A stretch of DNA of 64,000 nt from Micromonospora sp. PLK6-60 (GCF_019890675.1 NZ_JAIOAA010000003.1:186001-250000), one strand, 5' to 3'; positions 15,916 through 24,466 are shown, counted from the first letter of the stretch. Notes: a model not told the origin generated them from the sequence alone. Numbers and translations are program-made.

Positions 15916-16734
15916 ATGCAGGCACGGTCGGCACTCTTCGACCTGTACGGCGACCACCTCCGGCCGAGGGGTGGCCGCGCACCGGTCGCCGCCCTGGTCA
16001 AACTGCTGTCGCCGCTCGGGATCGCCCCTCCGGCGGTGCGCACCGCGGTCTCCCGGATGGTCCGCCAGGGCTGGCTCGACCCGCTCCGGCTGGCCTCCGG
16101 ACCCGGATATTCGATCACACCGAAAGCCGCCCGACGACTCGACGAGGCGGCCGCCCGGATCTACCGGACCGGACGGGTCAGCTGGGACGGCCGGTTCGAC
16201 CTCCTGGTCCTCCAGGCCCCCACCACCCGCCGGGAGCGGCAGCGACTCGCCGCCAACCTGAGCTACCTCGGCTACGGCACCCTCGACGAGCAGACCTGGG
16301 TGGCCACCCGCCCCGGCGAGGACGTGGACCTGCTGCTCACCGAGGCCGGGGTGCGCTACGAGCGGTTCAACGCCGCCCACCACGCCGGCACCGCGGGGGC
16401 GATGGGCGTGGTCCGCCGGGCCTGGGACCTGGCCGAGATCGGGCAGGCCTACGAGCGGTTCGTCGCCGAGCAGCGCCCGCTGCTGTCCGGGGTGACCGTG
16501 CGCAGCGGCGACGAGGAGGCGTACGCCGCCCGGTTCCGGCTGGTGCACGCATGGCGTACCTTCCTCTTCCGGGACCCGCAGCTGCCCCCGGCGCTGCTGC
16601 CCGAGCGCTGGCCCGGCACCGCCGCGGCCAGCTTCTTCGACCGGCACGCGGCCCGGCTCCGGCCGGCCGCCGACCGCTACGTCGAGCAGTGCCTCGACGC
16701 CGCCAACCGGACCGCCCGACAGAAGGGTCGTTAG
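15916..16734 (+). CDS. PaaX-family transcriptional regulator
   Basis: 272 residues. A winged-helix N-terminus begins SALFDLYGDHLRPRGGRAPV, followed by a helix-turn-helix (about 30-60, GIAPPAVRTAVSRMVRQGW) and the PaaX central and C-terminal domains (WDGRFDLLVLQAP, RFRLVHAWRTFLFRDPQLP). PaaX represses phenylacetate degradation and is released by phenylacetyl-CoA. The next gene, 3 nt away, encodes an enoyl-CoA hydratase/isomerase of the PaaG type, consistent with local control, although no other paa genes are here. ATG 15916 is the first start before the HTH. Confidence 0.9.
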   Translation: MQARSALFDLYGDHLRPRGGRAPVAALVKLLSPLGIAPPAVRTAVSRMVRQGWLDPLRLASGPGYSITPKAARRLDEAAARIYRTGRVSWDGRFDLLVLQAPTTRRERQRLAANLSYLGYGTLDEQTWVATRPGEDVDLLLTEAGVRYERFNAAHHAGTAGAMGVVRRAWDLAEIGQAYERFVAEQRPLLSGVTVRSGDEEAYAARFRLVHAWRTFLFRDPQLPPALLPERWPGTAAASFFDRHAARLRPAADRYVEQCLDAANRTARQKGR

Positions 16735-16737
16735 AAC

Positions 16738-17529
16738 GTGACCGAGCCGCTGCTCGTCGACCGCACCGACGCCGTGGTGACCCTGACCCTCAACCGCCCC
16801 ACGGCGCTGAACTCGCTCGACGTGGCGCTCAAGGAGGCCCTCCGGGACACCCTGGCCGAACTGGAGGCCGACCGCTCCTGCCGGGCCGTGGTGCTCACCG
16901 GCGCGGGCGGCTCGTTCAGCGCGGGGCAGGACCTGCGCGAGCACGTGCAGACCCTGGAGGCCGGCGACGCGAACCCGCTGGACACCGTGCGCGCCCACTA
17001 CAACCCGATCGCGGCCCGGCTGGCGAACCTGCCCAAGCCGGTGGTCGCGGCGGTCCGGGGGATGGCCGCCGGCGCCGGCGCCTCGCTGGCCTTCCTGGCC
17101 GACTTCCGGATCGGCGGCCCGAAGACCCGCTTCCTGATGGCGTTCGCCGGGGTCGGGCTGGCCGCCGACACCGGCGCCTCCTGGACGCTGCCCCGGCTGG
17201 TCGGCCACGCCAAGGCCGTCGAGCTGCTGATGCTCGCCGAGCCGATCTCCGCCGACGAGGCCTGCCGGCTGGGCCTGCTGAACACGCTCGTCGACGACGA
17301 CGAGCGGGTGCTGCCGGCCGCGCAGGAACTGGCCGCCCGGCTCGCCGCCGGCCCGACCGTCGCGTACGGGGCGATCAAGCGGCAGCTCTCCATCGCCGAC
17401 GCCGGCACCCTCGCCGACGCGCTGGCCGCCGAGGCACAGGCCCAGGCGATCTGCGGCGGCACCGCCGACCACCGGGCCGCCACGATGGCCTTCGTCAACA
17501 AGCAGAAGCCGGTCTTCGAGGGCCGCTGA
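16738..17529 (+). CDS. enoyl-CoA hydratase/isomerase family protein, PaaG-like
   Basis: 263 residues, crotonase fold. Visible motifs are LNRPTALNSLDVAL, the oxyanion region FSAGQDLREH (family GxDL), KPVVAAVRGMAAGAGASLAFLADFRIG and FVGVGL-like AFAGVGLAADTGASWTLPRLVG. The glutamates of true hydratases are absent, and Asp in AADTG corresponds to the catalytic Asp of PaaG-type isomerases. 1,2-epoxyphenylacetyl-CoA isomerase is the best guess. GTG 16738 lies 3 nt after the PaaX gene, implying one transcript. Confidence 0.85.
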   Translation: MTEPLLVDRTDAVVTLTLNRPTALNSLDVALKEALRDTLAELEADRSCRAVVLTGAGGSFSAGQDLREHVQTLEAGDANPLDTVRAHYNPIAARLANLPKPVVAAVRGMAAGAGASLAFLADFRIGGPKTRFLMAFAGVGLAADTGASWTLPRLVGHAKAVELLMLAEPISADEACRLGLLNTLVDDDERVLPAAQELAARLAAGPTVAYGAIKRQLSIADAGTLADALAAEAQAQAICGGTADHRAATMAFVNKQKPVFEGR

Positions 17530-17545
17530 CGGGCAGCGGGCCCGG

Positions 17546-18298
17546 TCAGCGGGCGACGTAGCCGCCGTCGATGGGGATGGTGTGGCCGGTGATCCAGGCC
17601 GCGTCGTCCGAGGCGAGGAAGAGCACCACCCCGGCCACGTCGTCCGGGGTGGGGATGCCGGGCTTCGGGTTGAACGCCTCCATCTGCCGGCGCATCTGCC
17701 CCGGGTCGGGGGCGCTGTCGATGAAGTGCTCGACCAGCGGGGTCATCACCACCGTGGGCGCGACCGCGTTGACCCGGATGCCGCGGGCCGCGTACTCGAT
17801 CGCCGCGGAGCGGGTCAGACCCACGATGCCGGCCTTGGTGAAGGTGTACGGGGAGATGTTCTCCTGGGCGGCCAGCGCGGTGGTCGACGAGGTGTTCACC
17901 ACCGCGCCCCCGCCGCCGCGCAGCATCGCCGCGATGCCGTATCTGAGCACGTGGAAGACGCCGTCGCCGTTGATCCGGCGGACCCGCTCCCAGTTCGCCA
18001 CGTCCATCTCGTGCAGCGGCTGCTGCTGCCCGTCGATGCCCGCGTTGTTGAAGATCACGTCGAGCCGGCCGTACCGCTGCATCGCGTCCGCGACGCCCTG
18101 CTCCACCGAGGCCGCCTCGCCGGTGTCCACCCCGACCGCCCAGCCGTCCGGCAGCTCGGCCGCGACCTGCTCGGCCCCGTCCCGGTTGATGTCCGCGACC
18201 ACCACCTTGGCGCCCTCGGCGGCGAACCGGCGGGCCGTGGCGGCACCGAGCCCGGAGGCGCCCCCGGTGACGAACACGACCTTGTCCTGGAACCGCAT
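17546..18298 (-). CDS. SDR-family oxidoreductase
   Basis: 250 residues, classical SDR. TGGASGLG (residues 11-18) binds NAD(P), NNAGID follows, the catalytic Ser is in VNTSSTTAL, YTFTK is the Y-x3-K dyad, and DGGYVAR closes the protein. The overall pattern (GAEKVVVADINRD-like Asp after strand 2) indicates NAD(H) preference. Substrate unknown; cyclic alcohols or 3-hydroxyacyl compounds are typical for relatives. It converges with the enoyl-CoA hydratase gene, 16 nt apart. Confidence 0.9.
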   Translation of the reverse strand: MRFQDKVVFVTGGASGLGAATARRFAAEGAKVVVADINRDGAEQVAAELPDGWAVGVDTGEAASVEQGVADAMQRYGRLDVIFNNAGIDGQQQPLHEMDVANWERVRRINGDGVFHVLRYGIAAMLRGGGGAVVNTSSTTALAAQENISPYTFTKAGIVGLTRSAAIEYAARGIRVNAVAPTVVMTPLVEHFIDSAPDPGQMRRQMEAFNPKPGIPTPDDVAGVVLFLASDDAAWITGHTIPIDGGYVAR

Positions 18299-18365
18299 CG
18301 GACCCCCCTCGGCGCGGGCCGGTGGCCGCCGGCCGTCACCCGCACGGTAACCGGGCGCCGGCGGC

Positions 18366-19010
18366 TCAGTCGTCCTCTTCGGGATCCTGGTTGGCCGCCT
18401 CGCCGAGCACGAACGCCTGCATGGCCAGCTCGTCGCCGGCCGGGGAGACGAAGGCCGGCAGCTCGCGCGGGCCCAACTCCTGGACGTACGACCAGAACAG
18501 GCCGACCGCCTCGGCCGGGGTGGCCGCCTCGATCGGCAGGTCCAGGCTGACCAGCCAGGACCGGCGGCGCGGCGGCGGACCCAGCCGGTCGGCCAGCCGC
18601 CGGAAGGTCACCTCGTCCAGCGCGCTGACCGGGCCGGCCAGCGGCAGGTCGTCGATCGGCACCGGCGCGTCGAAGGCCCGCCGGGTGTACGTCACCACCA
18701 GCTCCACCGGGCCCGGCGCGGAATCCGGGTCCTCCGGATCCTCCGGGGCCGCGCGCCCCGCCCCGCCGGCCGGGCCCACCCGGCCCAGGGCCACCAGCCG
18801 GGGCGGCTCGTCGGCCAGCACCGCGACCCGGTCGCCGGGCCGGGGCAGGGCCGCCTCGGCCAGGCCGGTCAGCTCCAGCACGTCGTGGTGGACGAGCCGC
18901 TCCGCTTCGTACCGGCCGGGGGGCAGCAGCACCGCCCAGGCACCCGCGCCGGTCGGGTCGGCGCCGTCCGGGTCCGTCGTACCGGTGGTCCGGTGGTCGG
19001 TGTCGGTCAT
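18366..19010 (-). CDS. conserved hypothetical protein
   Basis: 214 residues, acidic, with no signal or membrane segment. The conserved-looking C-terminal half reads LPIEAATPAEAVGLFWSYV then ELGPRELPAFVSPAGDEL, while the middle has an acidic Pro/Asp linker (PEDPEDPDSAPG). ATG 19010 (MTDTDH) is preferred over an upstream in-frame start. It follows the Tag gene by 63 nt in the same direction. I do not recognise a function. Confidence 0.7.
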   Translation of the reverse strand: MTDTDHRTTGTTDPDGADPTGAGAWAVLLPPGRYEAERLVHHDVLELTGLAEAALPRPGDRVAVLADEPPRLVALGRVGPAGGAGRAAPEDPEDPDSAPGPVELVVTYTRRAFDAPVPIDDLPLAGPVSALDEVTFRRLADRLGPPPRRRSWLVSLDLPIEAATPAEAVGLFWSYVQELGPRELPAFVSPAGDELAMQAFVLGEAANQDPEEDD

Positions 19011-19073
19011 GCCCGCAATCCCATCACGCCCGGCGGTCGACCCGCCCGGCACGTCGGCCCGACGCCGCCGGGA

Positions 19074-19661
19074 TCACGCCCGGCTCGGCACCGGCGCCGG
19101 CACGTGACAGCCGGCCAGGTGGTCGTCGACCATCCCGGTGGCCTGCATCAACGCGTACGCGGTGGTCGGGCCGACGAAGCGGAAACCGCGCTTCTTCAGG
19201 GCCTTGGCCAGCGCGGTGGACTCGGGGGTGAGCGCCGGCACCGCCGCGAACGACTCCGGCCGGGCCGGCCGGGCCGGCGGCGCGTACGACCAGAGCAGGG
19301 CGGAGAGCCCGCCGGGCAGCTCCAGCGCGGCCCGGGCGTTGGCCACCGCCGCCTCGATCTTGGCCCGGTTGCGGACGATCCCCGCGTCGGCCAGCAGCCG
19401 GGCGACGTCCGCCTCGCCGTAGCCAGCCACCGCCTCGATCCGGAACTCGTCGAAGGCCAGCCGGAAGGCCGGCCGCTTGCGCAGGATGGTCAGCCAGGAC
19501 AGCCCCGACTGGAACGCCTCCAGCGTCAGCCGCTCGTAGAGCGCGTCGTCGCCGTGCAGCGGCCGGCTCCACTCCTCGTCGTGGTAGGCCGCGTAGTCGG
19601 GGGTGCTCGCCCCCCACGCGCAGCGCGCCCGCCCGTCCGGGCCGATCACCAGGTCAGTCAC
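19074..19661 (-). CDS. tag: DNA-3-methyladenine glycosylase I
   Basis: 195 residues. The N-terminus CAWGASTPDYAAYHDEEW contains the conserved Cys/His zinc ligands region and the Tag signature YHDEEWSRP. LTLEAFQSGLSWLTILRKRPAFR follows, with the glutamate that contacts 3-methyladenine, and FRFVGPTTAYALMQATGMVDDH near the C-terminus contains further zinc-binding residues. It removes 3-methyladenine from alkylated DNA. GTG 19661 is set by a -10 hexamer 7 nt upstream. M. tuberculosis tagA lies beside a DUF3117 gene, as here. Confidence 0.95.
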   Translation of the reverse strand: MTDLVIGPDGRARCAWGASTPDYAAYHDEEWSRPLHGDDALYERLTLEAFQSGLSWLTILRKRPAFRLAFDEFRIEAVAGYGEADVARLLADAGIVRNRAKIEAAVANARAALELPGGLSALLWSYAPPARPARPESFAAVPALTPESTALAKALKKRGFRFVGPTTAYALMQATGMVDDHLAGCHVPAPVPSRA

Positions 19662-19668
19662 GCCCTAT

Positions 19669-19674
19669 ACGGTA
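19669..19674 (-). promoter_or_regulatory. -10 element for a leaderless transcript (tag)
   Basis: On the minus strand TACCGT is followed by a 7-nt spacer and GTG 19661. Confidence 0.55.
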
Positions 19675-19737
19675 GGCGGCCCCACCGACAGCCCGGACCG
19701 CCCGCAGGTCCTCATCGACGCCGGGGACGCGCCCGGG

Positions 19738-20235
19738 TCAGGGCAGGCGGCCCTGCTCCACCAGGCGGCCGAACTTCCGCAGCGCCTGGGTCAGGCCGAA
19801 CTTCGAACCCGGCCAGAGCACCGGCCAGGCCACCCGGCCGGCCGCGCCGCCCGGCAGGTGGAACCACTCGTGCCAGACCACCTGGGTCCGGTCCCGCGCC
19901 ATCGGGGTGCAGCGCAGCACCCCCGGGCCACGCAGCATCCGGCCGCAGTGCACCACGCCGACCTCGTACGGGGCGTCCACCCGGACCACCCGCATCTCGT
20001 CCCGCAGGACGGCGGGCCCGACCGCGGTCACCGCCTCGACCAGGCTGCCCTCGCCGCCGTCCCCCTCGACCACCCGCACGGTGGTGAACGGGATCCAGTC
20101 GGACTGCCGCTCCCAGGCGGTCAACGCGGCGAAGACCCGCTCGGCCGGGGCGTCGACGATCACCGTCGCGGTCACCTCGCCGGCCCCGGGCCGGGCGGCC
20201 TCGCGCAGGCCGTCCCCGCCCTCCGGGCCGGTCAC
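19738..20235 (-). CDS. SRPBCC-family (polyketide cyclase/START-like) protein
   Basis: 165 residues. The family opening VTATVIVDAPAERVFAALTAWERQSDWIP (strand then helix) is followed by a run of strands and the terminal helix FGLTQALRKFGRLVEQGRLP. It has a hydrophobic cavity fold that can bind lipids or aromatic ligands; no specific function is implied. The GTG at 20235 overlaps the stop of the DivIVA-domain gene in GTGTGA, so the two are translationally coupled. Confidence 0.82.
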   Translation of the reverse strand: MTGPEGGDGLREAARPGAGEVTATVIVDAPAERVFAALTAWERQSDWIPFTTVRVVEGDGGEGSLVEAVTAVGPAVLRDEMRVVRVDAPYEVGVVHCGRMLRGPGVLRCTPMARDRTQVVWHEWFHLPGGAAGRVAWPVLWPGSKFGLTQALRKFGRLVEQGRLP

Positions 20236-21044
20236 ACCGACTCCGACCGGACCGTCTCGCCGGACCGCCCGGGCGACTCGGGAGCGTCGTCCGGGGCTCC
20301 GGACGACTCACCCTCGGCGGGGCCGGCGGCAGCGGTCGCCCCGCTCGGGCCGGTCGCCCTGGTCGGCTCCCCCTCGGCCGGGCCCGTGCCGCTCGCGCCC
20401 TCGACCGGGCCCATAGCGCTCGCCCGGTCGGCGTCGGCCCGCTCGGCGGCCGTTCCGGTCGTGGTCGGCCCGGCATCGGTCGGCGCGGTGCTGGCGGGCG
20501 CGGTGCTGGCCGGCGCGCCGCCGGTCGCGTCCCTGGTGGTGGGCTCCTCGCTGGTGGCCGGGGCGCCGGTCTCGCCCTCGCCGGTCCCGACGGCGGTCCG
20601 GCCGGGGCCGTCCACCGTGCCCAGCTCGATCACGCCCGTGCCGACCGCTTCAGCGGGGGTCGAGTCCGGCTCGGCCGCGCCCGCCTCGGCCGCCTGATCG
20701 CGGGCCTGCCGGAGCGCGTCGGCGTCCTCGGTGCGCCCCTCGCGCAGCGCCTTGACCTCGGCCTCCAGCACGTCGATCAGTTCCGACTTGTAGCCGATGT
20801 CGTACGCCGCCCGGCGTAGCGCCTGGTCGACCTGGGCCATCCGATAGCCCCGCAGCGCGGTGTCGAAGCGGACCTCGCCGACGTCCGACTCGCGCAGCGG
20901 GCGGGTGCCCGGCAGCGGGATCGCGCGCCCATCCGGCTCGACCGGCGCCAAGCCGGGATCGCGGCCGGAGACCAGCACGGTCACCCCGAACACCACCGCC
21001 GCCACGGTCAGCGCGACGACCAGAAGGAGCAGAACCTGACCCAT
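20232..21044 (-). CDS. membrane protein with DivIVA-domain motif
   Basis: 270 residues. One N-terminal transmembrane helix (residues 2-25, GQVLLLLVVALTVAAVVFGV). A DivIVA-like segment follows at about 55-100 (VRFDTALRGYRMAQVDQALR) and a short coiled coil (ELIDVLEAEVKALREGR). The rest is Ala/Glu/Thr/Pro-rich low complexity with repeated EG/GP blocks. DivIVA motifs target curved membrane at poles or septa. A comparable small protein (Rv1209) lies between folP2 and tagA in M. tuberculosis. ATG 21044 starts just before the membrane helix. Confidence 0.82.
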   Translation of the reverse strand: MGQVLLLLVVALTVAAVVFGVTVLVSGRDPGLAPVEPDGRAIPLPGTRPLRESDVGEVRFDTALRGYRMAQVDQALRRAAYDIGYKSELIDVLEAEVKALREGRTEDADALRQARDQAAEAGAAEPDSTPAEAVGTGVIELGTVDGPGRTAVGTGEGETGAPATSEEPTTRDATGGAPASTAPASTAPTDAGPTTTGTAAERADADRASAMGPVEGASGTGPAEGEPTRATGPSGATAAAGPAEGESSGAPDDAPESPGRSGETVRSESV

Positions 21045-21218
21045 GGAGTGAATCGTGGCATGCCGATCGCGCCGGAGCGACCCCCACACCCGCTCCGGTA
21101 CCGGCTCGTGCCGTCCGGCCACCGGAACCGCCCGGCGGCGCGCGGCGTCGGCGGACCGGTTAGCGTCGGGGGCGCCGGCCGGGTGGCCGCCGGCGGACGG
21201 GCAGGCGGGAGGCGGGGC

Positions 21219-22088
21219 ATGGCCGGGGCGCTGCGGCTGGGTGGGCGGACCTTCGCCCCCGGCGAGCTGGTGGTGATGGCGATCGTCAACCGCACCCCGG
21301 ATTCCTTCTTCGACCGGGGCGCGACGTTCGCCGCGGACAGTGCGCTGCGGGCCGTCGAGCGGGCGGTGACCGAGGGCGCCGACATCATCGACATCGGCGG
21401 GGTGAAGGCCGGCCCGGGCGAACAGGTCGACGTGGCCGAGGAGATCGACCGGACCGTGGACACCATCGCCGCCGTCCGGGCCGCCTTCCCCGACGTGGTC
21501 ATCTCCATCGACACCTGGCGGGCCGAGGTGGCGGTCGAGGCGGTCGCCGCCGGCGCGGACCTGCTCAACGACACCTGGTCCGGGGCCGACCCGGCGCTCG
21601 CCCGGGTGGCCGCGCGCACCGGCGCGGGGCTGGTCTGCTCGCACGCCGGCGGGCTGGCGCCGCGGACCCGGCCGCACCGGGCCGCCTTCGACGACGTGGT
21701 GGCCGACGTGGTGACCACCGTGACCGGGCTCGCCGAACGCGCGGTCTCGCTCGGCGTACGGCGGGACGGCATCCTGATCGACCCGGCACACGACTTCGGC
21801 AAGAACACCCGGCACTCGCTGGAGATCACCCGCCGGCTGGACGAGCTGACCGGCACCGGATGGCCGCTGCTCGTCGCCCTCTCCAACAAGGACTTCATCG
21901 GCGAGACGCTGGACCTGCCGGTGGCCGAGCGGCTGGAGGGCACGCTCGCCGCGACGGCGGTCTCGGCGTGGCTGGGCGCCCGGGTGTTCCGCGCCCACCA
22001 GGTGGCGCCGACCCGGCGGGTGCTCGACATGGTGGCCTCGATCCGCGGCGACCGGCCGCCGGCGGCCACCCGGCGCGGCCTCGCCTGA
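21219..22088 (+). CDS. folP2: dihydropteroate synthase-like protein (FolP2 type)
   Basis: 289 residues, TIM barrel. VMAIVNRTPDSFFDRG (pterin/phosphate loop), GADIIDIGGVKAGPG, ISIDTWRAEVA, LLNDTWSG and DFGKNTRHSLE are DHPS family blocks. The loop SNKDFIGETLDLPVAERLEGTLAAT resembles the FolP2 group of actinobacteria, which lacks demonstrated DHPS activity in mycobacteria and has been linked to other roles. In M. tuberculosis gpgS follows folP2; it is absent here. ATG 21219 is preceded by GGGAGG. Ends before a palindromic terminator. Confidence 0.88.
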   Translation: MAGALRLGGRTFAPGELVVMAIVNRTPDSFFDRGATFAADSALRAVERAVTEGADIIDIGGVKAGPGEQVDVAEEIDRTVDTIAAVRAAFPDVVISIDTWRAEVAVEAVAAGADLLNDTWSGADPALARVAARTGAGLVCSHAGGLAPRTRPHRAAFDDVVADVVTTVTGLAERAVSLGVRRDGILIDPAHDFGKNTRHSLEITRRLDELTGTGWPLLVALSNKDFIGETLDLPVAERLEGTLAATAVSAWLGARVFRAHQVAPTRRVLDMVASIRGDRPPAATRRGLA

Positions 22089-22106
22089 GCGCGCCCACAC
22101 CTGTTG

Positions 22107-22154
22107 GGCGGGGCCCCTTCCTATCGCGTAGGCGATAACAGGGGCCCCCTCCTA
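22107..22154. terminator. imperfect GGGGCCCCTT palindrome between convergent genes
   Basis: Arms around GGGGCCCCTTCCTATCGC and GCGATAACAGGGGCCCC pair with a GTAG loop apart from a small bulge. It lies between the ends of folP2 and nuoA and is related to the 52-bp palindrome at 4539-4590. Probable bidirectional terminator. Confidence 0.75.
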
Positions 22155-22166
22155 ACCCAACCCGGG

Positions 22167-22544
22167 TCAGCTCCAGCGGAGCACGTTCTTGCGCCACGCG
22201 TAGAGGATGCCGAGGGCCAGTACGCCCACGAAGACCGCCATCTCGACCACGGTCACCAGGCCGAAGCCGGGCCGGTCGAAGACCACCGCCCAGGGGAAGA
22301 GGAAGACCGCCTCCACCGCGAACAGCACGTAGAAGAAGGCGTACACGTAGTAACGGATCTGCACCTGAGCCCAGTCGCCGCCGACCGGGTCGAGGCCGCA
22401 TTCGTAGGTCGCCCGCTTGCCGACGGGATCGGCCGGTCGGGCAGGACGTAACAACCGATTGGCCGAGAACGCTATGCCGAAGAAGGCGACGCCGGCGAGC
22501 AGCAACAGCCCGAGCGTCAGGTAAGAGCCCAGGTAACCGGTCAC
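22167..22544 (-). CDS. nuoA: NADH-quinone oxidoreductase subunit A (orphan)
   Basis: 125 residues, three transmembrane helices (LTLGLLLLAGVAFFGIAFSANRL; YVYAFFYVLFAVEAVFLFPWAVVF; VEMAVFVGVLALGILYAW). The loop YECGLDPVG contains the conserved complex I Cys, and KRATYECG matches subunit A. It forms part of the proton-pumping membrane arm. No nuoB-N genes are adjacent, so this copy is isolated and may be a paralogue. GTG 22544 has a -10 TAGGCT 8 nt upstream, a leaderless layout. Confidence 0.9.
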   Translation of the reverse strand: MTGYLGSYLTLGLLLLAGVAFFGIAFSANRLLRPARPADPVGKRATYECGLDPVGGDWAQVQIRYYVYAFFYVLFAVEAVFLFPWAVVFDRPGFGLVTVVEMAVFVGVLALGILYAWRKNVLRWS

Positions 22545-22552
22545 GATGAGTC

Positions 22553-22558
22553 AGCCTA
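22553..22558 (-). promoter_or_regulatory. -10 element for a leaderless transcript (nuoA)
   Basis: Minus-strand TAGGCT followed by 8 nt and GTG 22544. Confidence 0.5.
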
Positions 22559-22676
22559 CCGCCCCGGAACGCGCAGCGGTCCGAGGCTGTTACGGATTTG
22601 TTTCCACGGGGGTACTAGTGCACCAAGGCAACTGTTGCAGACGATGAACATCTTCACCCAGAGTCACGGAGGTCAG

Positions 22677-24125
22677 ATGGCGCGCCACGACGTACGCCGG
22701 GTCCGCCGCGCCGGTCGGCGCACCGGATCGGCGCTCGCGGCCGCCCTCGCCGCCGGCGTGCTGGCCGCCGCCGCGCTGGCCGGCCCCGCGACCGCCGGCC
22801 CGGTCCACGGCGCGGCCGTCACGGCCACCGGCCCGGGCGTGGTGCTCCCCGAACCGACCGCCGAACCGGGCGACGACCCGACCCCGGAGCCGACGGCCAC
22901 CACCGACCCGGTGCCGACCAGCGCCCCGCCCACGGTGAGCCCGCCCCCGGCGACCACCCCGCCGGCGCCCACCACCACCGCCCCGGCGCCGACCACCACC
23001 GCCCCCGCACCGGCCCGACCGTCGCCGTCCACCACCTCGCCGACCGCGAAGGCCCCGGTGCCCCCGCCCCCGCCGCCCCCGCCGCCGGCCGCGCCGCCCG
23101 CCGGCCCGCCGCCGCCGGCGCAACCGCCGCGCGGCGAGCTGGGGGTCCGGGTGACCACCGAGGACCTGGTGCTGGCCGACACGTACTGGAACGCCCGCAG
23201 CACGCCGGCCACCCTGCTGGTCACCGTGGCCAACACCGGCACGGTCACCGAGCAGGTCCGGCTCGGCTACACGCTGCCGCCGGGACTGGCCGACGCCGGC
23301 ACCCCCGGCTGCGCCCCGGTGGGCACCCGCGGCTACCGCTGCGGGGAGTGGACGGCCGCGCCCGGCGCGCGATTCAGCGCCCAGGTCCGGGTACGGGTCG
23401 ACGGCGACGCCTGGCGCCGGATGCCGCTCAGCGGCTCGGTCCGGGTCAACGCCTACTCCCCCTCGGCGAGCGGCACGGCCGCCGACGACGAGGGCTTCGC
23501 GGTGCTCTTCCCGCCCGGCCCGCCGGTGCCCGGCATCTCGCTGCACGCCGACCCGCTCGCCTTCGACATCACCGGCGCACCGAGCCCGCTCGCCGTCCGG
23601 CTGGGCAACACCGGCCAGGTCGACGCCCGGGGTCGGGTCGAGCTGGCCCTGCCCGCCGGGGTGAGCGTGCCGGACCTGCCGGCCGGCTGCACGGCGCAGC
23701 CGGACGGGCGTACCGGGTGTGACGTCGGGGTGGTGGCCGCCGGCCGCAGCGCCGAGCTGCGGTTCGTCGTGGCCGCGACCACGGCGGCGCAGCGGCAGAG
23801 CCCGCTGGCCGGCGCGGTCTCCGGCCTGCTCGACCCGCGCAACGGGCCGTCCCGGAAGATGCAGATGAGTTTCCGGATCACCGCCGCGGCGGCGCTGACC
23901 ACGCCGCCGGTCGCCACCGTCGCGCCGACCGGCTCGCAGGGCGTGCTGGCCGCGGCCGGGCAGCGTGGCGGCGACGGGGGTGGCCTGTCGGTACGGCACA
24001 CCGCCGTCCTGCTGGTCACCGTCTCCGGCCTGCTGGTGATCCTCGCCCTCGGGCTGGCCACCTCGTCGCTGCGCCGGCGGTTCGCCGACCCACCGGCCGC
24101 GCCGGCCCCGGGTTCCACCGACTGA
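22677..24125 (+). CDS. exported, membrane-anchored Pro-rich surface protein
   Basis: 482 residues. A signal peptide (about 1-42: basic start, LAAALAAGVLAAAALAGPATAG) is followed by a long Pro/Thr-rich linker (about 55-145), then two beta-rich modules (about 150-395) of CARDB/DUF11-like type with paired cysteines (GCAPVGTRGYRCG, GCTAQPDGRTGCD). A C-terminal transmembrane helix (about 435-465, VRHTAVLLVTVSGLLVILALGLATS) ends in a basic tail. It is probably a cell-wall-spanning protein of unknown function. ATG 22677 has GGAGG 4 nt upstream; earlier in-frame starts lack one. Confidence 0.78.
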   Translation: MARHDVRRVRRAGRRTGSALAAALAAGVLAAAALAGPATAGPVHGAAVTATGPGVVLPEPTAEPGDDPTPEPTATTDPVPTSAPPTVSPPPATTPPAPTTTAPAPTTTAPAPARPSPSTTSPTAKAPVPPPPPPPPPAAPPAGPPPPAQPPRGELGVRVTTEDLVLADTYWNARSTPATLLVTVANTGTVTEQVRLGYTLPPGLADAGTPGCAPVGTRGYRCGEWTAAPGARFSAQVRVRVDGDAWRRMPLSGSVRVNAYSPSASGTAADDEGFAVLFPPGPPVPGISLHADPLAFDITGAPSPLAVRLGNTGQVDARGRVELALPAGVSVPDLPAGCTAQPDGRTGCDVGVVAAGRSAELRFVVAATTAAQRQSPLAGAVSGLLDPRNGPSRKMQMSFRITAAAALTTPPVATVAPTGSQGVLAAAGQRGGDGGGLSVRHTAVLLVTVSGLLVILALGLATSSLRRRFADPPAAPAPGSTD

Positions 24126-24466
24126 CCGGGGGCGCGCCACCCGACCGTGATCTCGATTACGGCGGGTGGCCGCAAACGTCGTGAATTGGCATATTCCATC
24201 GTGCGATCCTGTCCCATTCGTCGGGCCTCCGGCGGAGTCGACCCACCCATCCGACGTAGGCTCTGAGTGAGAAACCAAGCGGGCCGGGCCAGCCATCCGT
24301 GGGCCGGGCGCAGCGGCGCGTCAGGGAGGTCACGTGGCCGGGCACGGCGGGGTCACCATCATGTTCAGCCGCCTCCGCGAAGGCGCTGGACGAAACGAGG
24401 TGCAGGCGTGAGCGCCAGGAGTGAGCCGGTCTTGCGAGCCCCGCAGTCGCGAACGAAGGTGGCACA
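24126..24466. other. 341-nt region before korA: untranslated
   Basis: No convincing gene. A TAGGCT hexamer (24257-24262) could be a -10 element, giving a leader of about 200 nt. The last 60 nt (24407-24466: GTGAGCGCCAGGAGTGAGCC through AGTCGCGAACGAAGGTGG) reads like a compositionally regular segment and may be a repeated intergenic sequence; it also supplies the korA ribosome-binding site. Confidence 0.5.
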
